Shown here: positions 1 to 6,413 of the stretch, one piece after another
Position numbering within the stretch: the stretch's first letter is position 1
How the letters are laid out: the number at the start of each line of letters is the position of its first letter
The notes under the pieces: generated by a model
Told to the model about the DNA's origin: nothing
Database searches by the model: none
The model's input: the letters and a program-made list of their open reading frames with translations, nothing else
Position numbers and translations under genes: made by a program
NCBI GenBank assembly: GCA_050181465.1
Contig: JBFXDD010000090.1
Span: forward strand, 1 to 6,718
Length of the DNA: 6,718 nt
Direction of reading: 5' to 3'
Source: JACRLW01 sp050181465
Lineage (GTDB): Bacteria > Planctomycetota > UBA1135 > UBA2386

Positions 1-125
1 CGTCGCTCCGTCGACTCCTCCCTGGCAGCGTAGCTACAGCTACGCTTCGGTCGTCGCCCGCCGCAGCTCCTTGCCGGGCATCGACCTGCGGCGATCTCGC
101 GACGACGTTCACGACTAGCTCGGGC
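1..125 (+). repeat. Palindromic repeat copy 1, truncated by window edge
   Basis: This is the right-hand part of a palindromic intergenic repeat; about its first 40 core bases lie outside the window. Bases 1-113 are identical, without a single difference, to bases 181-293 of the next copy, so the two copies form a direct tandem with a 180-base period. The core ends with gttcac at 107-112, followed by a 4-base spacer and the outer arm agctcgggc at 117-125. The perfect identity points to a recent duplication or to gene conversion. No gene is visible in 1-339; the long open frames here are by-products of the GC-rich repeat. Confidence 0.85.
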
Positions 126-136
126 TAGCCCGGACT
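117..136. repeat. Palindromic junction between tandem repeat copies
   Basis: The right outer arm of copy 1 and the left outer arm of copy 2 meet here, separated by two bases (ta). Together they give a perfect 12-bp palindrome, CGGGCTAGCCCG, at 121-132, with further partial pairing out to 117 and 136. A CTAG tetranucleotide sits at its centre. CTAG also directly precedes the left outer arm of the third copy (6409-6412), which may mark a preferred insertion target. Confidence 0.6.
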
Positions 137-305
137 CCTCGTGAACGTCTGCTGCGATGGCCGCAAGTCGCGCCCGGCGGCGTCGCTCCGTCGACTCCTC
201 CCTGGCAGCGTAGCTACAGCTACGCTTCGGTCGTCGCCCGCCGCAGCTCCTTGCCGGGCATCGACCTGCGGCGATCTCGCGACGACGTTCACGCACAGTC
301 CGGGC
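128..305 (+). repeat. Palindromic repeat copy 2, complete
   Basis: This is a complete palindromic element. Its core at 141-292 (152 bp) begins gtgaacgtc and ends with the exact reverse complement. Outer arms gcccggact (128-136) and agtccgggc (297-305) lie beyond unpaired 4-base spacers. Inner arms also pair: 160-170 with 262-272 (10 of 11), 172-178 with 253-259 (perfect), and 208-215 with 218-225 (perfect, 2-base centre). The nested outer, terminal and central arms share the same symmetry centre, between 216 and 217. The structure resembles a long hairpin or MITE/REP-like element. It encodes no transposase. Its right end lies 34 bases beyond the stop codon of the last operon gene. Confidence 0.85.
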
Positions 306-332
306 GAGCGAGTGACGCGTCGCGTTCGCTCG
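305..332 (-). terminator. Possible 3' hairpin after the last operon gene
   Basis: The 7-bp arms cgagcga (305-311) and tcgctcg (326-332) are perfectly complementary, and two G-T pairs plus one G-C pair could extend the stem. The hairpin begins seven bases past the stop codon of the FG-GAP gene at 340-342. No T-run follows in the minus-strand direction, so it is not a canonical intrinsic terminator. It could stop transcription weakly, or protect the mRNA 3' end together with the adjoining palindromic repeat. Confidence 0.25.
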
Positions 333-339
333 AACCGCT

Positions 340-2022
340 CTACCAGCGAAGTACTTCCACGACGCGACCTTGGTCGCCGCCGCGATCGATCACGATCACC
401 GTCGCCGCGCGGCCGCTGCCGTCGAAGTCGGCCGTGAAGAGATCGACGATCGACGCGTCGGGGCCGTGGTCGAGCGTCATGCGGCGGTCTGCCGGGCGGT
501 CGCCGGTGAGCGCGACGTTTCGCGCGTCGAGCAATTGAGCCGCGATGCGGAGGATGCGCTCGACGTCGAACACGGTGTCGGGGTTTTCGAACAACAACTC
601 GCGGATGGAACGCGATGCAGCATCCTCATTCGCCACGTCGCTCGCCGGTTCGAGCCACAGCTCGATCGCCCGCTCGTCTTCACTGACCAACGCCAGATCG
701 CTCTTCCCGTCGCCGTCGGCGTCGCCGACCGTCGACCAACGCAACTTCTGCACGACTTCGAGCAGTCGCTGCACGAGGCTCGTACCCTCGCCGATCAATC
801 GCAGCAGTGACGGCACTCGAATCGTCAGCGTGCGCCGCGCCGACGCGCTGCGTGCGAACGCGCCGTCCTCGCCCGTGGGATAGCCGAACACGTCTACCGC
901 GATGTCGATCGAGCTCACCAACCCTAGCGCGAGTTGGACCGCGGACGGGATCGCCAGCCTGAAGGTCAGTAGGTCTGTGCGCTCGTCGTCGTCGAGCTTC
1001 AGCAGCAGGATGCCGCTGATGTCCTCCGCGACGACACGAGTCTCCGGCTTGGTGAACTGCGGACCGTCCTTGCTCGAACGGAAGACCCACAACTTGCGCC
1101 GATGGGCGATCACGTAGTCGGGAATGCCGTCGCCGTCGAGATCGGCGGACTGCATGTCCTGGTCGTCGCCGAACACGGCGGTCTCCCCGAGCTCGAGTTC
1201 GGCGCGCGGAGTCGTGTCGCGAAACATCTGGAGGTCGAGTTCGATCGGCTTGGCCGCGAAGGTGCCGTCCGACGCCTGCAGGAAGTAGCGCCGTCGCCGT
1301 CCTTCTTCAGCACGGAGGTCGAGGCGGCCGTCACCGTTGAGGTCGAGGGCGTCCAGGCCGGGAATGCGATATTCGTTTCGCCAAGCGCGCGAGAGATCCC
1401 CTGGATCGGCCTCGGCGCGCTGGGTGACCGACATCGGCACGCGTTGGCTGAGTTGGAAGCCGTCGGTGACCGCGAGCCAAATCTCGTAGACGTCGCCGAT
1501 CGGCAGCACCAGGTCGGTGCGACCGTCGCCGTTGAGGTCCGTCGTGAGCGGGGCGAATCTCGGCGCACCCGGCCGAACCCGCAGGCGGCCGGCATCCGCG
1601 AGCCGCGTGGTGGTCACGTCCGCGGCGTCCGCGCCCAGCAGCGTGATCGACACGCCGCGGTCATCCAGCACGAGAATCTCGAGACCCTTGCCTGCTCCGA
1701 GGTCGGCGACATCGACGAGTGACTGCGTCGGACGTTCGAGTCGCCACGCGAGTTTCCGCTCCCGAAGTTCTTCGCCGTCGTCGCCGCGCGACCAAGTCGC
1801 GATGCTGCCGTCACTGCCGAGCGTGAGCAGCTCCTGGCGGCCGTCGCCGTCGAGATCGGCGGTCTGCCAGGCACTCGTGCCGGGCTCGAGCGCGAAGCCG
1901 ACCCGCGAGCCGACAGCTCCCGGTGCGGCCTGCGCGAGCGCGAGTGCCGAGGAGATCGCGATCGCGGTCGCGATGCAGGCAGGCTTCGAGCTTCGAGCGC
2001 ATGAGGCGGTCAGAGTCGTCAT
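340..2022 (-). CDS. Secreted FG-GAP/VCBS-repeat protein, about eight motifs (operon gene 4)
   Basis: The product is a predicted exported 560-residue beta-propeller-like protein of unknown ligand. ATG at 2022 was chosen because it overlaps the preceding stop as ATGA, has GGAGG four bases upstream, and puts a Sec-type signal at the N-terminus (basic residues R10 and K13, hydrophobic stretch about 15-31). Calcium-binding-type motifs of the DxDGDGxxD kind begin near residues 56, 162, 227, 294 and 434. Degenerate versions lie near 107, 344 and 532; the last lacks its final acidic residue. Residues about 400-430 and 465-505 look helical and interrupt the repeat pattern. It appears paralogous to the upstream gene: both share the motif order and a matching stretch before the penultimate motif here (last motif there). 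The FG-GAP fold is well supported; the cellular role is not known. Confidence 0.9.
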   Translation of the reverse strand: MTTLTASCARSSKPACIATAIAISSALALAQAAPGAVGSRVGFALEPGTSAWQTADLDGDGRQELLTLGSDGSIATWSRGDDGEELRERKLAWRLERPTQSLVDVADLGAGKGLEILVLDDRGVSITLLGADAADVTTTRLADAGRLRVRPGAPRFAPLTTDLNGDGRTDLVLPIGDVYEIWLAVTDGFQLSQRVPMSVTQRAEADPGDLSRAWRNEYRIPGLDALDLNGDGRLDLRAEEGRRRRYFLQASDGTFAAKPIELDLQMFRDTTPRAELELGETAVFGDDQDMQSADLDGDGIPDYVIAHRRKLWVFRSSKDGPQFTKPETRVVAEDISGILLLKLDDDERTDLLTFRLAIPSAVQLALGLVSSIDIAVDVFGYPTGEDGAFARSASARRTLTIRVPSLLRLIGEGTSLVQRLLEVVQKLRWSTVGDADGDGKSDLALVSEDERAIELWLEPASDVANEDAASRSIRELLFENPDTVFDVERILRIAAQLLDARNVALTGDRPADRRMTLDHGPDASIVDLFTADFDGSGRAATVIVIDRGGDQGRVVEVLRW

Positions 2023-3569
2023 CGAGCCTCCAGTCGGAGGACTTGGCGATCCTCGACGACCCACAGCACCAATCGCCCCGCGGTCTCGCGTGCGATCACG
2101 CTCGCAGAGCTCTCGACCTTGGTCTGCCACACCGGCTCGCCGAGGCTCCAGCGTCGTTCCGCGGTGCGCAGCGGTCGCACGCTGAGCGTCACGCCGTCGG
2201 TGCGCTGGACGAAGTCGCGAGTGCCGTTGCCGTCGATGTCGGTGACGAAGTTCATCAGCACGCGATCGCGCACCCGGCCGCGGGTGATCTTGGCAGAAAC
2301 GGCGACGCGCTCCGCCAGCGCGAGCGGGCGGCCGAAGCGCGGCCGCGCGCCGACGAAGTCGTTGCGAAACACGTTGAGTTGGGCGTCGAGCGTGCCCGAG
2401 CCGCCGCTGGTGAGCGCGGCGACGACATCGGTGTCGAGCGAGCCGATCGTGAGATCGATGCGGCCGTCGCCGTCGACGTCGTTCAGTCGCGGGATCTCGA
2501 CGAAGCCTTCGAGCAAGAGACGGTCGGCGGGCTTCTCCGCGAAGCTGCCGTCGCCTCCTTGAAGGAAGACTTCGACGCGACTCTGCAATTGATCGGTCGA
2601 GGCGACCGCGGTGACCACGACCACGTCGCTCCGGCCGTCACCGTCCATGTCGGCGAGCTGAACGCTGTCGGACGGATTGAGGAGGTTCGCGCCGAGTGCG
2701 GGCAGCGTCAGCGGGGCCTGAGGCAGACGCTTGAAGCCATCGGCCCAGATCCAGGTCATCAGTCGGCCGTCGTGCACCACGGCCAGATCGCGATCGCCGT
2801 CGCCGTCGAAGTCGAGGATGGCCGGGATCGGCACGCTGTCGTCGAGGTTCAGAACGGAGCGCACGCCGCGGGAACTGCTGCGTCCGACCTTTAGCTCGAA
2901 CGACTGGGCGCGTGCCCGGAGCTGAACGAGGCCGTCGGCAGGGTTCTTCTTGGTCGCCGGCGGCAGGGTGAGGTCGAAGCTCGTGAAGTTCAGCGAGCCT
3001 TCTCCATCAGGTTGCGTCCGAAAGGCTCGAAAGCCGTTGGCGGAAGGGACCAGCAGGTCGTCTCGACCATCGCCGTCGAAGTCGGCCGCGCCCGGATCGA
3101 GCCAGTAGGTGTGCGGCAGATTGGGTGGTTGCCACAATAGATCCGCGAGCCCGATGCGAAAGGGTGTCGGCCGTTCGGCATCCTTCGGCCATGACAGACC
3201 GACCACCTGCGTGCTCGAGAACAGCACGATCTCGGCACCCGGCTTGCCGTCGAGATTCGCCAGGGTGAATGCCACGACGTCGCGCGGCACCGGAAACGAG
3301 CGGTCGGCGGTCGCGGCGAGCGCGGGTTCAGAGGGACGACGCAGCCAGATGCGCAGGTGTCGCGCGAGGAGGTCGTCGCCTTCGGTGGCGAGGAGCAAGT
3401 CGTCGAGTCCATCGCCGTCGAGGTCGCCGACCACGAACTCGCCGATCTTCTCGCCGGCGAGTTGCACGTAACTGCTCGTCATCACCAGCGACTGCGCGCG
3501 AAGGGGCGCGTTCGTCGAGGTTGCGACCAGTGCGGCGACGAGCGGTGCGAGGCCTCGCGCGCCGCTCAC
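2019..3569 (-). CDS. Secreted FG-GAP/VCBS-repeat protein, seven motifs (operon gene 3)
   Basis: The product is a predicted exported 516-residue protein. A short Sec-type signal covers about residues 1-25, with probable cleavage after LRA. Motifs of the DxDGDGxxD type begin near residues 49, 163, 253, 307, 364 and 444, and a degenerate one lies near 105. Seven such repeats match the seven-bladed propeller of integrin-alpha-type FG-GAP domains; each loop usually binds calcium. The GTG start at 3569 overlaps the preceding stop as GTGA and has GGAGG seven bases upstream. The 3' end overlaps the next gene by four bases. I see no catalytic domain, sortase signal or C-terminal sorting tag. It probably works extracytoplasmically in binding or assembly, perhaps with its neighbour paralogue; this role is inferred only from fold and operon position. 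Confidence 0.9.
   Translation of the reverse strand: MSGARGLAPLVAALVATSTNAPLRAQSLVMTSSYVQLAGEKIGEFVVGDLDGDGLDDLLLATEGDDLLARHLRIWLRRPSEPALAATADRSFPVPRDVVAFTLANLDGKPGAEIVLFSSTQVVGLSWPKDAERPTPFRIGLADLLWQPPNLPHTYWLDPGAADFDGDGRDDLLVPSANGFRAFRTQPDGEGSLNFTSFDLTLPPATKKNPADGLVQLRARAQSFELKVGRSSSRGVRSVLNLDDSVPIPAILDFDGDGDRDLAVVHDGRLMTWIWADGFKRLPQAPLTLPALGANLLNPSDSVQLADMDGDGRSDVVVVTAVASTDQLQSRVEVFLQGGDGSFAEKPADRLLLEGFVEIPRLNDVDGDGRIDLTIGSLDTDVVAALTSGGSGTLDAQLNVFRNDFVGARPRFGRPLALAERVAVSAKITRGRVRDRVLMNFVTDIDGNGTRDFVQRTDGVTLSVRPLRTAERRWSLGEPVWQTKVESSASVIARETAGRLVLWVVEDRQVLRLEAR
2027..2031 (-). promoter_or_regulatory. Ribosome binding site for operon gene 4
   Basis: On the minus strand GGAGG lies four bases before the ATG at 2022, inside the end of the upstream gene. 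It supports this start over the longer open frame reaching 2130, which would lack an N-terminal signal peptide and overlap the upstream gene by 112 bases. Confidence 0.65.
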
Positions 3570-4540
3570 TTGTCGACCTCCAGCAGCGCGTTCTCATCAC
3601 CGCGACCGAAGCGTAGGAACCAGAGGAAGCGAATGCGCCACGCCGCCTTGGTCTGTTCATGGCGAAAAAAGCCGAACAGCAGGCTGAAGTCCGACTTGCC
3701 GCGCGCGGACTCGTAGTCGACCAAGAGCGGGATCGAGAACTCGCGCACATGGCGCGCGCGGGTGGTCAGCGGCGTGTCGATTGTCGAAAGCGCACCGTCG
3801 CGACGATAGGTGACCGCGATGCGCCCGCTCGCCGCCCGCAGCGCATCGAGCGCGTGTTCGGGCGCGCCGATCGGCGTGCTGTCCAGTTGCGTGATCAGGT
3901 CGCCGAAGCGCAGACCGGCTGCACGCCAGGGACTGTTGGCGGAGAGACCGACGATGACGACCCCCGCACCGGGTCCGAGGCCGGCGGCTCGCGCTTCGAC
4001 TTCCGTCGCCGATCGCAAGACCACTCCGATCCGCTGCTCCTCGCGCACTCGCCGCGTCGCGACGCGCGTGGCGGCGCGAACCCGCGGGATCGGTCGAATG
4101 GTCGTTCGGGTGATCCGGCCCGCGCGATCGAAACGAACTTCGATCGGCATGGTGTCGGTGGCTTCGAGTTCGAGCCGGCGCCAGTCGGAGTCGGCGCGCA
4201 TTGCATTCCACTCGCCTTCGCCGAGGCGCGCTTCCAGCAGGAGGTCGCCGCTCACGATCCCGGCCACGTCGGCCGGAGAGTTCGCGGCGACGTCTTGCAC
4301 CGACAAACCGTTCGCGGCTTCGAACAACTGATCGAGCGAGCCCGAGGCTGAGCCGAGCGACACGCCGGTGAACGAGCCGAGCGGCAGCGCGGTGCGCACA
4401 GCCTCGTCGTCGGGCTCGGCGAAGAGCTCCAGAGGCTCCTCCATGTCGGCGAGCGGCGGCGACTCCTCGGGCAACTTGGAGACGCAACTCGCGAGCAGGG
4501 CGAGGAGCGCGCAGAGGAAGATGTGCATCGGAGCGATCAC
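3566..4540 (-). CDS. Lipoprotein with two PDZ-like domains (operon gene 2)
   Basis: The product is a predicted membrane-anchored lipoprotein of 324 residues. The N-terminus is a hydrophobic signal ending in the lipobox LASC; the lipidated cysteine is residue 19 from the GTG start, or 15 from the ATG at 4528. Two PDZ-like domains follow, at about residues 57-150 and 169-256; the second has the typical NSPWRAAGLRFGDLI segment. PDZ domains bind C-termini or extended peptides of partner proteins. No trypsin-like, S41 or M50 protease motif is present, so it looks like a scaffold or sensor rather than an enzyme. The last 65 or so residues (SIPLLVDYE, SDFSLLFGFFRHE, aromatic-rich) form a segment I do not recognise. 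The GTG at 4540 is preferred because it overlaps the exporter stop as GTGA and has GGAGAA seven bases upstream; the ATG at 4528 lacks a good ribosome binding site. Confidence 0.87.
   Translation of the reverse strand: MIAPMHIFLCALLALLASCVSKLPEESPPLADMEEPLELFAEPDDEAVRTALPLGSFTGVSLGSASGSLDQLFEAANGLSVQDVAANSPADVAGIVSGDLLLEARLGEGEWNAMRADSDWRRLELEATDTMPIEVRFDRAGRITRTTIRPIPRVRAATRVATRRVREEQRIGVVLRSATEVEARAAGLGPGAGVVIVGLSANSPWRAAGLRFGDLITQLDSTPIGAPEHALDALRAASGRIAVTYRRDGALSTIDTPLTTRARHVREFSIPLLVDYESARGKSDFSLLFGFFRHEQTKAAWRIRFLWFLRFGRGDENALLEVDK
3577..3581 (-). promoter_or_regulatory. Ribosome binding site for operon gene 3
   Basis: On the minus strand GGAGG lies seven bases before the GTG start at 3569, near the end of the PDZ-protein gene. 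The spacing is near ideal and supports a GTG start within the GTGA stop-start overlap. Confidence 0.7.
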
Positions 4541-6375
4541 GGCACGGTTCTCCGCGAGAGGACGACGGTCGCCAGCGCGAGCGCGCCGACGATCCACGCG
4601 ATCGCGACGGGCGCGGCTTGACTTCCGAAGTGGTAGGCAGCGTTCATCGCGCCGAGTGCGAGGTCGCCGAAGTAGTCGAGGAACGAGGTGTTGTCCACGC
4701 GCAGCGAAGGCAGGTAGGTGGTCGGCAGCCAGGGGTCCAGGTGCAGGCGGTCCGGCAGATCACGCGCCAGATCGACGAAGGCGCCGAGCGCGAGTGCGAG
4801 ACCGAGCGCGACCACACTTCGCGAGGTGAGCGCGCCGGCGAGGAAGCCGACGCCGGCGAGCGCGAGCAGCGGGAGCGCGGGCGACAGGATCGCTTCGACG
4901 AACTGCGGCGCGACGTCTTCCTTGGCGATCAGCAAAGAGCTCTCCGGGTCGCCCTTGGTCCGCTCGTACGAGTCGCCGAACGCGAAGAGGCTCACGGTCG
5001 CGATCCAGTTCACGAACAATCCCACCGCGGCGGCGCTCAGGCACAAGAGCGCAAGCGCGCTCGCTTTGCCGAGCACCACCTGTGCCCGCGTCGCCGGACG
5101 CAGAAGCACGTTGCGCAGCGTGCCGCTCGCGAACTCCCCGGCCAGCGACTGACTCGCCAGCGCGACGACCAACACGGCGAGGGCCGCGATCGAGAGCGAG
5201 TAGCCGTGGGTGAGTGCGAAGTAGCCGGACACGTCGGCAGTGCTGATGAGCTTGCCGGCCTCGACCTCCGCGATCTTCTGATCGACGTGCTGCCGCAGGA
5301 ACACCACCCGTAGAGCGCCCATCGCCGCGGGTGCGCACAACAGCGCGAGGACCGGCCAACGCAGGTGGCGCTTCAGCTCGTAGCCGGCCACGCGCAGGAT
5401 CGGTGCTCGCGGCGCGAGGCGTTGCGCGTCGATCGACGGATCGAGCGCGACGGGAGCCGGCGTGTCCGCAGCGAGCGTCCCTTCGCCGGCGCGCAGGTAG
5501 ACCTCTTCGAGCGTCCACGGTCGCGGCGCGAAGGCATCGATCGACAGGCCCGACCCGCACAGCTCGGCGAGTACGCGCGCGGGCGCTCGACCGTCCAGCG
5601 CTACCAGGCTGCGATCGGTGCCGCTCTCCAGCACGCGCAGTCCGGCACGTTCCGCGAGCGCACCGAGTGCCGCCGGGTCGGCGACCACCTCGTAGCGAGC
5701 GTCTTGCGCGGCGAGCAGCCGCGCGGTCTCGGCCTCGACCAACAGGCGTCCGCGCTGCAGGATGCCGATGCGATTGCACAGCCGCGCGACCTCGGTGAGC
5801 TGGTGGCTGCTCAGCAGCACGGTGGTGCCGTGTTCGCCGAGTCGGAGTAGCGCCTCACGAAACTCGGCGATGCCTTCGGGATCGAGGCCGTTGGTCGGTT
5901 CGTCGAGCAGGACGTAGCGCGGCTCGCCGAGCAGCGCCTGCGCCAGGCCGAGTCGCTGGCGCATGCCCTGGGAGTAGCTTGCGACGGCGCGATCGGCGCG
6001 GGCGGTGAGGCCGACGAGTTCGAGCACGCGATCGACCTCGGCGGCGCGGCGGCGGCGCGCGACCCCCTGCAGTCCCGCGAGGAGGTGCAGGTTCGCACGG
6101 CCGCTGAGGGCGGTGTGGAACCCGGTGATCTCGATCATCCCGCCCAGGCGGGCGCGGGCCTCGCGGGGTGCCTTGGCGGCGTCGATGCCGTCGACGATCA
6201 CGCGCCCGGTCCGAGGGCGAGTCAGTCCCAGCGCGATGCGCATCGTGGTCGTCTTGCCCGCCCCGTTGTGGCCGAGGAAGCCGTAGCGGTCGCCGGGACG
6301 AACCCGCAGCGTCACGTGCTCGAGAGAGGCGGCCCGGCCGTAGCGGTGCGTGAGGTCGAGCAACTCGAGAGACAC
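4537..6375 (-). CDS. Fused ABC-2 exporter, ATPase plus permease (operon gene 1)
   Basis: The product is a 612-residue ABC transporter combining ATPase and membrane domains, predicted to be an inner-membrane exporter acting as a homodimer. The ATPase (about 1-220) has Walker A GHNGAGKT (35-42), an ABC signature YSQGMRQR (134-141), Walker B VLLDEPTNGLD (155-165) and switch histidine H191. The usual Q-loop glutamine is replaced by glutamate (MIEITGF, E82), as in LanF/BcrA-type ATPases. Residues 227-295 resemble the accessory domain of DrrA-type ATPases and end in TLEEVYL. After a Pro/Ala-rich linker, about six membrane segments lie near 338-358, 392-412, 437-463, 495-516, 518-537 and 587-607, with the ABC-2 hallmark GEFASGTLRNVLLRPATR at 413-430. 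These two parts are more often separate genes. The start is GTG with no clear Shine-Dalgarno sequence. The substrate cannot be told; related families export drugs, peptides or polysaccharides. Confidence 0.93.
   Translation of the reverse strand: MSLELLDLTHRYGRAASLEHVTLRVRPGDRYGFLGHNGAGKTTTMRIALGLTRPRTGRVIVDGIDAAKAPREARARLGGMIEITGFHTALSGRANLHLLAGLQGVARRRRAAEVDRVLELVGLTARADRAVASYSQGMRQRLGLAQALLGEPRYVLLDEPTNGLDPEGIAEFREALLRLGEHGTTVLLSSHQLTEVARLCNRIGILQRGRLLVEAETARLLAAQDARYEVVADPAALGALAERAGLRVLESGTDRSLVALDGRAPARVLAELCGSGLSIDAFAPRPWTLEEVYLRAGEGTLAADTPAPVALDPSIDAQRLAPRAPILRVAGYELKRHLRWPVLALLCAPAAMGALRVVFLRQHVDQKIAEVEAGKLISTADVSGYFALTHGYSLSIAALAVLVVALASQSLAGEFASGTLRNVLLRPATRAQVVLGKASALALLCLSAAAVGLFVNWIATVSLFAFGDSYERTKGDPESSLLIAKEDVAPQFVEAILSPALPLLALAGVGFLAGALTSRSVVALGLALALGAFVDLARDLPDRLHLDPWLPTTYLPSLRVDNTSFLDYFGDLALGAMNAAYHFGSQAAPVAIAWIVGALALATVVLSRRTVP
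4548..4553 (-). promoter_or_regulatory. Ribosome binding site for the PDZ lipoprotein gene
   Basis: On the minus strand GGAGAA ends seven bases before the GTG at 4540. It lies inside the last codons of the exporter gene. It decides the start: the in-frame ATG twelve bases further on has only GTGATCGCTCCG before it, with no ribosome binding site. Confidence 0.55.
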
Positions 6376-6413
6376 GCGACGGATGGTAGAGGGGGTTCTG
6401 CGGTCTTCCTAGG

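Noticed and set aside
1..305. CRISPR array
   Set aside because: Only two copies of a 180-base unit are present, with a palindromic core and no short regular repeats with unique spacers.
141..437. Plus-strand open frame of 98 codons over repeat copy 2
   Set aside because: It lies on the palindromic repeat and overlaps the end of a real gene. Its peptide is Arg/Ser/Pro-rich with no domain, as expected for a GC-rich shadow frame.
2023..2130. Upstream extension of operon gene 4 to a start at 2130
   Set aside because: It would overlap gene 3 by over 100 bases and bury the signal peptide. The ATG at 2022 has a ribosome binding site and the ATGA overlap.
1923..2894. Long plus-strand open frame of 323 codons
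   Set aside because: It is antisense to the two FG-GAP genes. Its length follows from high GC and repetitive DGDG codons, and its composition is not protein-like.
4541..4597. Upstream extension of the PDZ lipoprotein gene to 4597
   Set aside because: It would put an Arg-rich stretch before the signal peptide and lipobox and deepen the overlap with the exporter. The GTG at 4540 has a good ribosome binding site.
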